NCBI RefSeq assembly: GCF_000004825.1
Contig: NW_008805071.1
Span: forward strand, 868,001-932,000
Length of the DNA stretch: 64,000 nt
Direction of reading: 5' to 3'
From: Heterostelium album PN500
Lineage: Eukaryota > Evosea > Eumycetozoa > Acytosteliales > Acytosteliaceae
Positions 50,310 through 61,315 of this stretch are shown here, in pieces; positions within the stretch are counted from its first letter, which is position 1, and each line of letters begins with the position of its first letter. The position numbers and the translations under genes are program-made. The notes below the pieces were generated by a model. That model made no database searches and was not told where the DNA came from. It was given only the letters and a program-made list of their open reading frames with translations.

Positions 50310-51426
50310 CTGAGGTGTTCAATGCATTGAGCTTTGGAAGTAGATAGTGGAGGAATTGCATCACTTTCAGGGTTCTACAATGATTTAATCGATTAATTGT
50401 CGCTAAACTGTCATCTCTGGACCAGAAAAAGATGCTATTCGTTCCGACAACAGATCCTATATGTTCTTCAGCACATTAAGTTAAGAAAAGCAAAAGAGAG
50501 TCAAAGAATTCAATTTCCTTTTTATACCACTTTATTTAAAGTTTATTTCAGATTGTTTTATCGATCATTATCGTATATGCTACCCATTGTTATACAACTT
50601 GTCCACATCACGTTGCGTAGCAAAACTAATTGAACAGAAAAAGTATTCATCCTTTTTCTCGTACAGTGTTGTTTAATGAATACGTCAACATTAGATGGTA
50701 ACGTAAGATACTGTCACTACCCTTTTGATGTCTACACTCAATTTTAAAGGTCTTGATAGTGGAAATATTGTAATTGCTGTTGTCAGCAGATACAACTACT
50801 TGTGTACCAATTTGTTTGATTTCGATCTCAAAGCAACTGAATTCACTACGACATACAATGTCAAAAATCAATGTGTCGCCGGTAGAAATGGATCAGTTGT
50901 ACTTTCCAGTTTCTATGGAACTAAAGCTGCCGATGCCATCTATACTTTGAATGGAGTTCAAGTTAGTAATTCATTGTCTCTCGGTGTAGGAAACTATTCA
51001 ATCGTTTCAGACGTTGCCTCTGGAACATGTAAATTCGCTCTCCAAACATTATTGACTGTTGAAAGTAATATTATCAATTCAACAATCAACTCACCATCAT
51101 GTGGAACCATCAACATCGTTTCAACAGCATCACTTAATTATTAGTTTAACTCTTTAATTATTATATTCATCAATAACTCTGTGATCACCACCTTGAAGAA
51201 TACCAATAGATACACATTCAACAATCTTAATGGTGCCGATTATTTGATCAGAATCACTGAAATCTCTGGATGTCAATCAACCACACCTGTCACTGTAAAT
51301 GGTTGTCAAGTTCCAACCACAACAACCGCAACATCATCAACTACCTCTGACCCTATCAATAACTCAAATAGAGTGATTCCATCACTTTTGCTTTTTATTA
51401 TTGTTTTGCTCGTTTTATTAAATTAA
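50310..51426 (+). pseudogene. Broken gene for a surface protein with Ig-like/SprB-like repeats
   Basis: The best-preserved part is 50725-51426, all in one frame, interrupted by a single TAG at 51142. It carries three cysteine-delimited beta units (CVAGRNGSVVLSSFYGTKAA ... LNGVQVSN ... GVGNYSIVSDVASGTC, then CGTINIVS..., then GADYLIRITEISGC), a Thr-rich stalk (VPTTTTATSSTTSD) and a hydrophobic C-terminus (VIPSLLLFIIVLLVLLN), typical of membrane- or GPI-anchored dictyostelid surface proteins. Upstream pieces around 50330-50480 also read as coding-like but in other frames, and no signal peptide is found. The stop could be a sequencing error, but the fragmented 5' part favours a pseudogene. Confidence 0.6.
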
Positions 51427-51685
51427 TTAAAATAATATTTATTTTATTCATATAATAAACAGATGAAAACAAATAAAAAGATATTTTTTTATACATTTTA
51501 TTAGTTAACAAATTACAACTAATAATTGATTCTTCGATTATATATTATTTACAAAAATTTACATTCCAAACAGACTTTTTTTAATATGACAAAGATGAAT
51601 GTCTTTTTGGATTTAGTTGATAGTTGTTGTAAAGCATAACATTGATAGATAGCTTAGAATTTAAACTAGAATTGCTTGGTACTTG

Positions 51686-51822
51686 AAATTGTTGGCAGAC
51701 AATCATTTGGAAAACACAGATCCAACTGAAAATATAATTAGAATTATAAACAAAGATTTAGATATATTAACTCTCAATTCAGTTGGATCTGTGTTTTCCA
51801 AATGATTGTCTGCCAACAATTT
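51686..51822. repeat. Perfect 45-bp inverted repeat (hairpin)
   Basis: Bases 51686-51730 and 51778-51822 are exact reverse complements with a 47-base AT-rich loop. The transcript of either strand would fold into a 137-nt hairpin with a fully paired stem, similar in size to a small-RNA precursor. The right arm is the end of a minus-strand coding-like segment (LLADNHLENTDPTE). Confidence 0.9.
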
Positions 51823-52060
51823 ATTAATTTCTTTATTTGGTATGATTAATGCCTTAAAAACATTGTAAAAAAAAAAATATTAATTATATTTCTATTGATA
51901 AATAATAAAAAAATAAACTTACAATGTTGTATTTAATAAGAAATCGAAGTGTCTCCTTACGATCTTTCTCTGGATCTGGAAGGAGCTCTTTAATTGCTGC
52001 ATTGTATATGATATTTCTCAAGTTGCAAAACAACTCAAAACCAATATATTAAATACTCCA
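51823..52060 (-). pseudogene. Unidentified gene fragment next to the hairpin
   Basis: Reading on the minus strand, about 52050-51923 encodes a coding-like stretch (with NIIYNAAIKELLPDPEKDRK) that ends in a GTAAGT donor; an acceptor at 51853 leads to ALIIPNKEINKLLADNH, which runs straight into the right arm of the hairpin. The family is not recognised. Nothing convincing continues upstream, so this looks like a two-exon fragment of a gene. It probably supplied the duplicated arm. Confidence 0.4.
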
Positions 52061-52699
52061 AAGCGCGTGCCAAAGTTGGTATTCAAGGGTAACAATGTGC
52101 CCATCCAATCCGACAGGGAATCATCTCAAGAAAAAAAATGGTGACAAGAAGATGAAGCTACGACTCGTTGCATCAAAGTGAGAAAAGTATATTCACTTAC
52201 TAAGGAGATTGGTACCTTCTTTACATTCACTATTAGAAACGGTAAAGATTGGCGAAGAATGCTCAACCAATAGTAGTGTATTGTTTCCTTCATGGGCACG
52301 TTCACCTAGAGTCTTTTGAACATCTTGCGTAACTCAATCTACCAAGATTTCTTACAAGAATGTAAGAGTTTACAAAGTTTGCTATTATATCATTGATTAG
52401 TAAAATCTTTTGGATTCATATGTAAAAGCATATACATACCCATTGATAGATAATCAAACTTGAAATATATATTTATAGAAAAGTGAAAAGTTAACTATTA
52501 GAATTTATTCTTTTATAATTTAATTGTTGAATAGTTCACTGTTTGAGAAAAATCAATGATAGTTTCTTATCAAATATATAATTAACTAAAAATGAAGTTT
52601 AATATTAAGTAAACTTTTTTTTGGTGGTATGTCTAATCAAAAATAAATGTTTTTACTTAAAATCAAAATTTTTATTTTTATTTTTATTTGATCAGCGCC

Positions 52700-52730
<31 letters not shown>

Positions 52731-52743
52731 TATTATAACAAAG
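52061..52743. other. Intergenic with coding-like debris and UFC1 promoter
   Basis: About 52061-52280 is less AT-rich and has short open pieces on the plus strand (for example LNTPKRVPKLVFKGNN) with stops between them. A 25-base T tract at 52700-52724 sits 19 bases before the UFC1 start, a typical dictyostelid start-region signal. Confidence 0.4.
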
Positions 52744-53114
52744 ATGGATGATGGTACAAAACAAACAGTTGCAAAGATACCTTTATTGACAACACGTGCA
52801 GGTCCACGTGATGGTGATAAATGGGTTGAACGTTTAAAAGAAGAGTACATGGCTCTAATTAGATATGTAGAGATCAATAAACAGTCTGATAACGATTGGT
52901 TCACCATCGAATCTAATCCACTAGGTACAAGGTAATAAACCAATCAATACGTATTATATGCTATCTTAAACAAACTTTATTAATATAATATTGTATTCTA
53001 TAGATGGCAAGGTAAATGCTGGTATATCTATAACTTTAAGAAATATGAATTTGATTTAGAATTTGATGTAATATTTACAATTTATAATGAATTGAATATA
53101 GATCTAACTTGTTC

Positions 53115-53147
<33 letters not shown>

Positions 53148-53465
53148 TATTATAGATGCCAATTACTTATCCAGAGACAGCCCCTGAAGTTGCTATTCCA
53201 GAGTTAGAAGGTAAAACAGAAAAGATGTACAGAGGTGGAAAGATTTGTTTAACTGTTCATTTCAAACCATTGTGGGCTAGAAATGTACCTCATTTCGGTA
53301 TTGCTCATGCCTTAGCACTTGGTGTATGTATTATAATATTATTAATATTATCACTTAATCATTTATTTATTTATATATTTAATATTATAGCTTGCACCAT
53401 GGTTAGCTGCAGAGGTACCTCATTTAGTTGATAACAATATGATTAAACATAAAGAAGATAAATAA
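52744..53465 (+). CDS. ufc1: UFM1-conjugating enzyme (UFC1)
   Basis: Four exons (52744-52931, 53004-53067, 53156-53323, 53391-53465) give 164 residues, the normal size. UFC1 is the E2 that accepts the ubiquitin-like UFM1 from UBA5 and, with UFL1, modifies ER-bound ribosomes. Diagnostic blocks are [59 protein letters not shown] and [20 protein letters not shown], with the catalytic cysteine at 115 (Cys116 in human). The last exon ([13 protein letters not shown]) completes the fold. It converges on the F-box-like gene, with only about 50 bases between the stop codons. Confidence 0.96.
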
Positions 53466-53515
53466 ACATCATAAAGAGCATGTTCAAAATAAATAGAAAG
53501 AAAAGGAATAATTTA

Positions 53516-55600
53516 TTAATTTAACCGATAACTAATTTTATAACCTGTTGGTTTATGATCGATGATGACAGCAGAGACTTCTCTAGATTGATTGAGATCA
53601 ACAACTTTGCCGTATGCAGAATTGTCTATTTCTATATTGGGACAGAGAGATCGAATGATTACTTCACTATCTACTTTATATTTAAATAGTGATCTAAAGA
53701 CAAAGAATTGTAGTGGGTCAACATGCTTTTGTGAAATAATAGTATTAACAAGTCGATTAATACTGTCGGTTTCAGCAAGGTAAGGGCTCGTACTGAATAA
53801 ATTGAAACTGGAATGACTGGTATCTATCTGTCTTTCTTTGAACATCTCTATAATTCTATTGACTAATCTAACTGGATCGGTTCCATGTATATATTCATTA
53901 CTATCATTATTGTTATTGTTTTCTTTATCTTCTATTGTTGTTATTATTTTATCAACTGTATTTTCTTCGATTTTAATTCCCATCCATAGTTTGTTAAATT
54001 TAAGTTTCGATAGATGATGAAACAGTTGATCAACAAGTAGAACATTCTCTTCACTTGGAAATACAATGGGTGTACCAAATAATAGCTGAATTCTCTGGAA
54101 TTCAATGTTGGGGTCGTAAGAACGTTCAACTAATACCTCGACTATCGATACTAAGATTGGTAGATCAACAAAGTAATATTGAAAGCCTTTCAATGTACGA
54201 TGCTCTCTGATACTATCGATATACCGTTTGGTCAACTCTGGAGTGAGTACCTTACTGTTGAAGTTTAAATGAGTACAAAGGTATTTGAGACGTTTACAAG
54301 ACGATTGGAATCCAATGAGAAGAGACGCAGTCTCCTCATCAAACACAGTATCAGCAGGATTCTCCATTTGTAGTGAAGTTAGCACTGGATGACCCATCAG
54401 GTTGTTGAAAACTGATTTTAGATTACCGGTATTAACAGACAATCGTTGTAGATACTTGCAACTCTTTAGAAATGAAAGATCAAAGTCCGAGGGTAACAAC
54501 GACTTTTTTATATCCAAATGTGCAAGAAGAGGTGGTTGTGAACATTGTACTATTGAATTAAGTAACATAGTAAGCATTTCTTTGTTGTTGATGATAGTTG
54601 GCAGTTTGAATATCTCTAATCTCTGAAGCAGTACAAGTGGATTGTTGTTTGTGAAATAATCTGGTCTATATTCAACATTGAATAGGTCAGTTGTGAATGA
54701 TTTCAACTTTACATTTGAACACTGTAGTAGTCTTGTGGTGTTTGCGTATGTCATATCACTGATATCTATCAACCTTAGATGTTTGAGTGGTAGACTTTTC
54801 TTTTGATACAAGAAATCAACGATTAAATCGAACCCACCAAGAGACTCTAATGACAAAGATACCAAAGTAGATCCCATAGATTCTAACAATGATTGTAAAG
54901 TTGACTTTTCAATATTAGAATTTAAACTGAAGCATTCTAGTTGATTGAATATTGTTTGTCTGTTGCCATTCAGTAGAGATGATAACAGATCATCGATAAA
55001 CTCTAATCTGTGGTGGCAATTAAGATACAGACAAGTTAAATTAGGAAGAGTGTCGATATTAAGATAGTCTTTTAGATATTCGAGTGTCGATGGATTTTGA
55101 TTATCTTCAAAGTTGATTGTCATCTCTTGAATGGTTGTAGGTGTAACTTTATCTCTTAGAATTGAATATAATAATGGTCCAGCACGAATATTAATTGTTG
55201 ATAATTTAATAGTTGTATCATCTATTGATTGATTATTATCTATTCCTTTATAGTTGAAATAAATGAATAAAAAGTTGATTGGTTTACATGTGAATAATGT
55301 TGTTAAACCTCTTTGGCTGAGTTGTACTGTCAGACGATAATCTGATTGATTGTAAATGTAGAGGTTCAACAAAGTTGTGACCAGCGGTATAATGGAACTG
55401 GCAAACCTATGTGACAGAAGTGAATATCTTATCAGTACATTGTTAGTGTACTCCAATGATACTACAGAATTTCTAAACATAAAAGATGAACCAAACAAAT
55501 AATCGATATTACAATAATTTGAACATAAATATTTAAATATTTTTGCAATCAATATATTAGGTAAATCTAATAAGTCTATCATTTTATTATTATTATACAT
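53516..55600 (-). CDS. F-box/LRR-like protein (dictyostelid family)
   Basis: A single exon of 694 residues. The N-terminus (MIDLLDLPNILIAKIFKYL, from a Met at position 7) is an F-box-like helix. Irregular leucine-rich repeats fill most of the protein: LYLNCHHRLEFIDDLL, VSLSLESLGGFDLIVDFL, LKHLRLIDISDM, LAHLDIKKSLLP, LQRLSVNTGN, LTSLQMENPAD. An Asn-rich loop (NNNNDSNEY) precedes the C-terminal part. The repeat spacing suggests a curved solenoid that could present substrates to an SCF ligase, but that role is inferred from the N-terminal motif only. Start 55600 or 55582 cannot be decided. Confidence 0.7.
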   Translation of the reverse strand: MYNNNKMIDLLDLPNILIAKIFKYLCSNYCNIDYLFGSSFMFRNSVVSLEYTNNVLIRYSLLSHRFASSIIPLVTTLLNLYIYNQSDYRLTVQLSQRGLTTLFTCKPINFLFIYFNYKGIDNNQSIDDTTIKLSTINIRAGPLLYSILRDKVTPTTIQEMTINFEDNQNPSTLEYLKDYLNIDTLPNLTCLYLNCHHRLEFIDDLLSSLLNGNRQTIFNQLECFSLNSNIEKSTLQSLLESMGSTLVSLSLESLGGFDLIVDFLYQKKSLPLKHLRLIDISDMTYANTTRLLQCSNVKLKSFTTDLFNVEYRPDYFTNNNPLVLLQRLEIFKLPTIINNKEMLTMLLNSIVQCSQPPLLAHLDIKKSLLPSDFDLSFLKSCKYLQRLSVNTGNLKSVFNNLMGHPVLTSLQMENPADTVFDEETASLLIGFQSSCKRLKYLCTHLNFNSKVLTPELTKRYIDSIREHRTLKGFQYYFVDLPILVSIVEVLVERSYDPNIEFQRIQLLFGTPIVFPSEENVLLVDQLFHHLSKLKFNKLWMGIKIEENTVDKIITTIEDKENNNNNDSNEYIHGTDPVRLVNRIIEMFKERQIDTSHSSFNLFSTSPYLAETDSINRLVNTIISQKHVDPLQFFVFRSLFKYKVDSEVIIRSLCPNIEIDNSAYGKVVDLNQSREVSAVIIDHKPTGYKISYRLN

Positions 55601-55737
55601 TATTATTATGATTATACATTATTAATATTATTATTATTGAGCAAATTTACTTTGATTTTAATTTCAAAATAATTATAATTTATTTTTTTTCATTTTTATT
55701 TTATTTTATTTTATTTTAAATAAATGATTTGATTAGT

Positions 55738-58700
55738 TTAACCACTGACGTAGTTGGCTGGTACCCAACCCTTCTTTCCTCTGAGTTCACCTTCCCACCA
55801 TCCACCATTATCCTTTTGGATGATGACAATTTGGTCACCCTCTTTGAATGAAAGTTCGTCTTGACTGGCGGCATCATAGTCGTACAAAGCTTTGACAGTT
55901 GGTCTCTGTGGAGCAGCTGGCTTTGGTTGTGGTGGACGCATTTGACCTCCACCGGCTGGTGCACCACCTCCCATTGGTGCTCCTCTTCCTCCACCACCTA
56001 CAGGTGCTCCTCTACCAGCACCCATTGGTGCTCCTCTACCTCCACCTTGTGGCATTCCACCACCCATTTGTGGAGCTGGCATTTGTCTTGGTGCCTGTTG
56101 TTGCATTCCACCTCCTTGTGGAACTGGCATTTGTCTTGGTGCCTGTTGTTGTTGTTGTTGTGGCATTCCACCTCCATTTTGTTGTGGCATTCCACCTCTT
56201 CCACGTCCGGCTTGTGGTGGACGTACTTGAGCTTGGGCCATTGAATTTGGATTGTAGTTCTTTGGTGTGGAGTCTGTGGAACTTGGAAGTCCGGTGGCAA
56301 CACCAACAGCTGGACCCTTTCCACCCTTCTTGAGAATAGGAATTGGTTGAGCTTGCTCGTTCTTGGCAAAAGTCATTGTACGTTGCTCTCCCTTCTTCAA
56401 TGTGTAATTGATATTGTCAGAGAAATTGATATTCAAAGCGGAACCAGTGAGAATCTTGTAGTTTTCAATGATATTGATGAGCAACTCGGTCTTCTTGTCG
56501 TTCTCAATGACTTGGTCAAACTCTGGCAATCCCAAAACAATGTAGTTATCGGCCAATGTAGAGACGGAAATCGATCTAATGTCTCTAATTTGAATTCTAC
56601 GAAGCAATGTAAATGTTTCGATCTTCTTTTTGATGGTTTTCTCGACAAAGTAGATGGCTTGCTCCGACACGACTAGAGTCAATGGCTTGGTCTTGGCACG
56701 ACGGTCAACCTTTACGACGTGGTCGGCGAAAATAATACGCTCCTTCTTGTGTGCGTTTTCCATTGCCTCTTGAATTGGGAATTGATTATCGAAATCAATG
56801 TAATCCATAGTGAATTTACGATCGATAGAGTTACGTTGACGCTCCTTCTTGTTCTTAAAGATATCTGCGATTTGGGCACGTTGCTCCAATGAGTGCTTCT
56901 TGGCCTTCCAGTTTCTAAAGGCTTTTTGGATCTTCATGATGCACTCGGTGTCCTTACGATCGAGAGATTCTTCCAAGTGGAAAACAGTCTCTGGGTGACG
57001 AATGAAAATTTTGGTTTGACCCATTTGCCATTGGCTTGGATCAAGACCGAGGTCTTGACAGATGGTTCTGGCACCCTCTTTTGGATCACCTTTCCACTCA
57101 CCCCAAAGTCCCCAGGTCTTGGGAGAGAGTTTCTTGTAACGACGCAAGAAACGCTCGAATGGTGCACGGTATGCGAAACCGGCACGACGTACACGAACAT
57201 TTTCTAAAAGACCCAAATATTGGACTTGATGACGTACACGACTACCTTCCCAGTCTTTGGCTTTCTTTGTTTCGTTTGGCTTGATACAACGGATGTAATG
57301 TGGAGTACACTGGGAGAGAGCCTTCATAAGGTCGGCAGCAGAGTTCTTAATCTTGAAACCAGCGGTTGTTGGACGCTTCTTTTGGAGTGACGAAGTGGTG
57401 TCGTCGTTGAACAACTGTGTGAGAAAAGTCATTTTACTGGTCTGGACGGCTTCGATCAGATCACTGAACAAAGTATCCTTATTCTTATCGGAGAAACCTT
57501 CGGCTTCGTAAGTCACCTCACCGGCATAGTGCTTCACAGCAAATGCACCGGTCATAGCACGCCAGTGAAGATGTCCATCAAAGACACCGGCCATCTTTTC
57601 CAAGAACTTCTGGTCAGTTCCACTCGACTGTGCATGTATAGTATAACAAATATCGTCGAGCAATGAGAAGATACCTGGTGGCGCTTTACCCTCGATCAAA
57701 TCACACACGATTTGATTGTTGAAATATTTAATTGGCTCCCATTTGATACCTTCACGGACATACTCTTCTTGTTCGGCCTTCAATGTCAGTTCAATAAAGT
57801 ATTGTTGGAGTTTCTCATTTACAAAGTTGATACAGAATTGTTCGAATCCATTCTTTTCGAAAATTTCAAATCCGAAAATATCAAGAATACCAATGACATT
57901 CTTGAACGGTGTTTGGTAGTAGGAAAGAGCTATGTTGACACGCTCAACCAACCAGGTGAACATACGGTCATAGATTGTACGTGCCAGAGCATCACGAGCA
58001 CCGTTTGCTTGCTCTACGTTTTGTGGCACATTATAGGTGGAACGACGATTACCAGATCCACCACCAGCACCACCGGTATTGATGACACGGAAGAGAATGG
58101 CATTCTGGAGAGTGGCCGAATCAATACACAACATACTGGCAGCCAAATCCAAGGCGTTGGGATCGTAGATGGCGGCATTTCCCTTGTCGTCCTCGATGAA
58201 ATAGATATTTCCAATATGTAGAACACATGCCACAATACGCATCAAGATGCTTTGCTCCTCGTCAGACAAACCAATGACTTTCATGGCGTCACGAACTTCA
58301 CGGTAGTCGGCAGCATCATCTACACCATCTACTGTATAACACTCTGATTGGTTGAGATAGTAGAATGAATCTGGAGTGGACAGTACAAAGTCACGCTTCT
58401 CCTGTGCGGAGGCACCGGCCAACAATTGGTAGAAAATATGGAAATTACGCTCTCCTGGATTCTGGAATACGACTCTTGACTTTTCCAGCAGGTAATTATA
58501 AATCTTACCACCGACTGGATCACCGGCCTTATCGAATTGAATTTCAAAATACTTTCCGAAACGCGACGAGTTGTTGTTACGCAGTGTCTTGGCATTACCG
58601 AATGCCTCTAGCAATGGATTCGATCCGAGAATAACGTGTTTGACATACTCTACCTTCTCAGTTCCACCAGATACCTTGGAAATATAGTTCATAATCATTT

Positions 58701-59178
58701 TGGCTGCCTCTGTCTTACCGGCACCAGACTCACCAGAGATAATTACACATTGATTCTCCTGGTCGTTCTTCATTGCACGATAGGAGGACTCTGCCAACTG
58801 ATAAATATGTGGTGGGACTTCCTGTGCATGTTTACCTCTATAAGCTTCGACATAATCATCACCTGTATTATTCAAATTTCTAAATGGATTTACTGAAATC
58901 AATACAGGTCCAATATTTGTCTATAATAAAATAAATAAAAAATATTTTTATTATTAATATTTTATGTTAATTGAACTGATTATTACAACAACTTACATAA
59001 ATGAAATCATTCATATAACGCTTCTTTAAATTTTCAACGATCTCCTCTTCAGAGATCTTTGGAAGCATAACAAGATCATCTGTACCTTGCTTGGCTTGTA
59101 CTTTTTTAGACTAAAAAATAAAGATAGTTAATTAACTGTTGATCAATTTGAAACGGTTGTTGTTAAATTACATACCAT
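55738..59178 (-). CDS. myoB: Long-tailed class I myosin, myosin IB
   Basis: Three exons on the minus strand: 59178-59176 (just the ATG), 59110-58997 and 58920-55738, giving 1,099 residues. The motor starts [17 protein letters not shown]. The P-loop is GESGAGKT at 102-109 and switch I is NNNSSRFGK. Relay and lever regions follow, then an IQ-type segment ([20 protein letters not shown]). The TEDS-rule residue is Ser333 (RRST, 16 residues before DALAR), so PAK/STE20-type kinase control is expected. The TH1 lipid-binding domain, a Gly/Pro/Gln-rich TH2 actin-binding tail and a C-terminal SH3 domain ([15 protein letters not shown] ... GWVPANYV) complete the protein. Myosin IB links membrane to actin at pseudopods and phagocytic cups. 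MyoD is the main alternative. Confidence 0.93.
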
Positions 59179-60749
59179 TGTTGCTTTCTGTTATTACTAT
59201 TCTACTAGCCCTTAAGTTCTAATACTACTGATTTCTATAAATTAAGTTGATTTTATTTGGTTGGGGATTGATGTACAATTTGTTGAAATAAATTATTATT
59301 GTTTTTTTTTTTGTTTTTTTTTTCTAATGATACAAATAAATACTATATTATAAACTAAGATAATTCAAAATGTTAGTATTTATTAACTATTTAAAATATT
59401 TTTTATTATTTATTTAATTAATTAAATTGAATGAACACATTATCATTAATTTACCAATGATGATCATTCAAATTAATTTTTTTTATTTTGATTATTTTTA
59501 TTATTTTTTATTTGATATTATAATGGTTGTTGGAAATGGGTTTGATTGAGATATGGGTAATTCAATAAAATTAATTGTGTTTGTTTGTGAATTTTTTTCG
59601 TTTAAGACTTGTTACTTTTTTTTTTTTTTTTTAAACCAAAATATTATATGATAAAAAAAACAATTATATATCTTTCTATCTATCTTTAATTGATCTTTTT
59701 ATTTTTCTTTTGAGCAGTATAAGTAGTTATCGTGATCATCAATCCAAAAATTTACAATGCTGCAAGAATTAAAAAAATATGAAAAATGAAATTTTTTTTT
59801 TTTTTTTTTGGGGTTGATATTTTTGTTTTGATCCTGCTGTTGAAGTTTGTGCTGAAATTAGACAATTCCTTCTTTATCTATTTGCTGTTGTATCTGAATT
59901 TGATTAATAATTGTTATTATTCTATTACCTTTTTTTAAAAAAAATTAAAATATTTTTATTTTGTCTGCTTTTTTTTTTTGTAGCTGACTTAACAATAAAT
60001 AAATTCGAAAATACAATTACAGTTACACTGTTGATAACAATGGATTATTATTGATTGTTATTAGTTCGATTTTCAAAATGTGTGAGTATGTGATGTTGAA
60101 ATGCAAACAAAGATATAAAAACTAAAGAGTCAGAGCAATCAATTCACAGTACTATGGCCAAAAAGAAAAAGGAAAACAAAAAAAAAAAACCAAAAACCAA
60201 AAAAAATTAAATAAAAAAATTATTTTCAAACAAAATTATTTATATTTGATTACCACACCATCCAATTATGATAAAAACAAGCAACAAAGTCAACATCAAC
60301 TAACTTTGTCAAATGGATTTTTTTATCCGAAAAAATGGGTGTTTTGTGGTTTTTAGTTTTTTTTGACAAAAAATATTATACCTTTTAACCCAAATCTAAA
60401 AAAAAAAATTATTTTTAGAAAATGCAAAAAAAAAAATACAGTCTTTAGTAACCTCAAAAAATTATATATTTTTTTTTGAATAAACAGAATCGTATTTATT
60501 AACAATATTTAATTAAATAATTGTTTCACCATGTTTTCATAAAAGATAAATAATAATTTTTTGATTGTTAGATAATACCCAAAAAAAAATTAAAAAATAA
60601 AAATAACAATTTTCAAAAAAAAAATTTTCAAACCCAAAAAAATTGATCCATTTTTGTTTTTAAGAGAATTTTTTCGAAATTATTTAAACTTTTTTAATTT
60701 ACATTTTTGTTATTTATTTATTATTTTCACAAGTTATAAAAGAGAGAGA
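59179..60749. other. Intergenic, 1.6 kb, between divergent genes
   Basis: Very AT-rich with many A and T tracts. It contains the promoters of myoB (minus) and the small zinc protein (plus). About 59835-59905 has a 26-codon open piece (DPAVEVCAEIRQFLL) ending in TAA, without a start or partner exon. No RNA gene is seen. Confidence 0.45.
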
Positions 60750-61315
60750 ATGTCAACTGTTGGAGCACCTGCTGTTTGTCCATATTGCAATAAAAAAGTC
60801 TATTTTGCTGAACGTCAGTTCTACAAGGGAGTGGTATGGTAGTTTATAATCATGATTTGTGAAGAGTAGTGGTTTGGCTGAGCAGTAGAAAGAGAGAGAT
60901 GAGAGAATGAGGTAACAAAACATCAAATTATCTGACCAACTTTTTTTTTTTTTAAAAAATCATACTATAAAAAAAAAAAAAAAGGATTATCACATGATTT
61001 GCTATGGTAACTTGATCAAAGAGGAACAAGCTGCAGCCCCAAAAGTATTTGCAATCCATGAACAAATTTTCTGTAATCCACAAGATAACGTTAAACACAA
61101 ATACCCATTGGGTAAGTTAGTTAAATAAACAGTTGGTTGATAAACATTCGAATCAAGCATCACTAAATATATAATACATCACAACTATAGCACCATCAGA
61201 ACAATATATTCAATCTGTAGGTGGAAATACTGGTCCAAAGAAATGTACAAGTTGTAGAGTAGAAGCAAAACCAGAAAGTAAATTTTGCACAAAGTGCGGA
61301 ACTAAATTGGTTTAA
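60750..61315 (+). CDS. Small LIM-like protein with C-terminal zinc ribbon
   Basis: Three exons (60750-60833, 60985-61111, 61191-61315) give 111 residues. The N-terminus has a half-LIM-like pattern: CPYCNKKVYFAERQFYKGVDYHMIC, with CxxC and a later HxxxC. The C-terminus is a CTSC...CTKCG zinc ribbon (KKCTSCRVEAKPESKFCTKC). The middle (IHEQIFCNPQDNVKHKYP) has no known motif. The pairing of one LIM-like finger with a DnaK-suppressor-type ribbon is unusual, and I do not recognise the family. It may act in protein binding or zinc handling. Confidence 0.75.
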
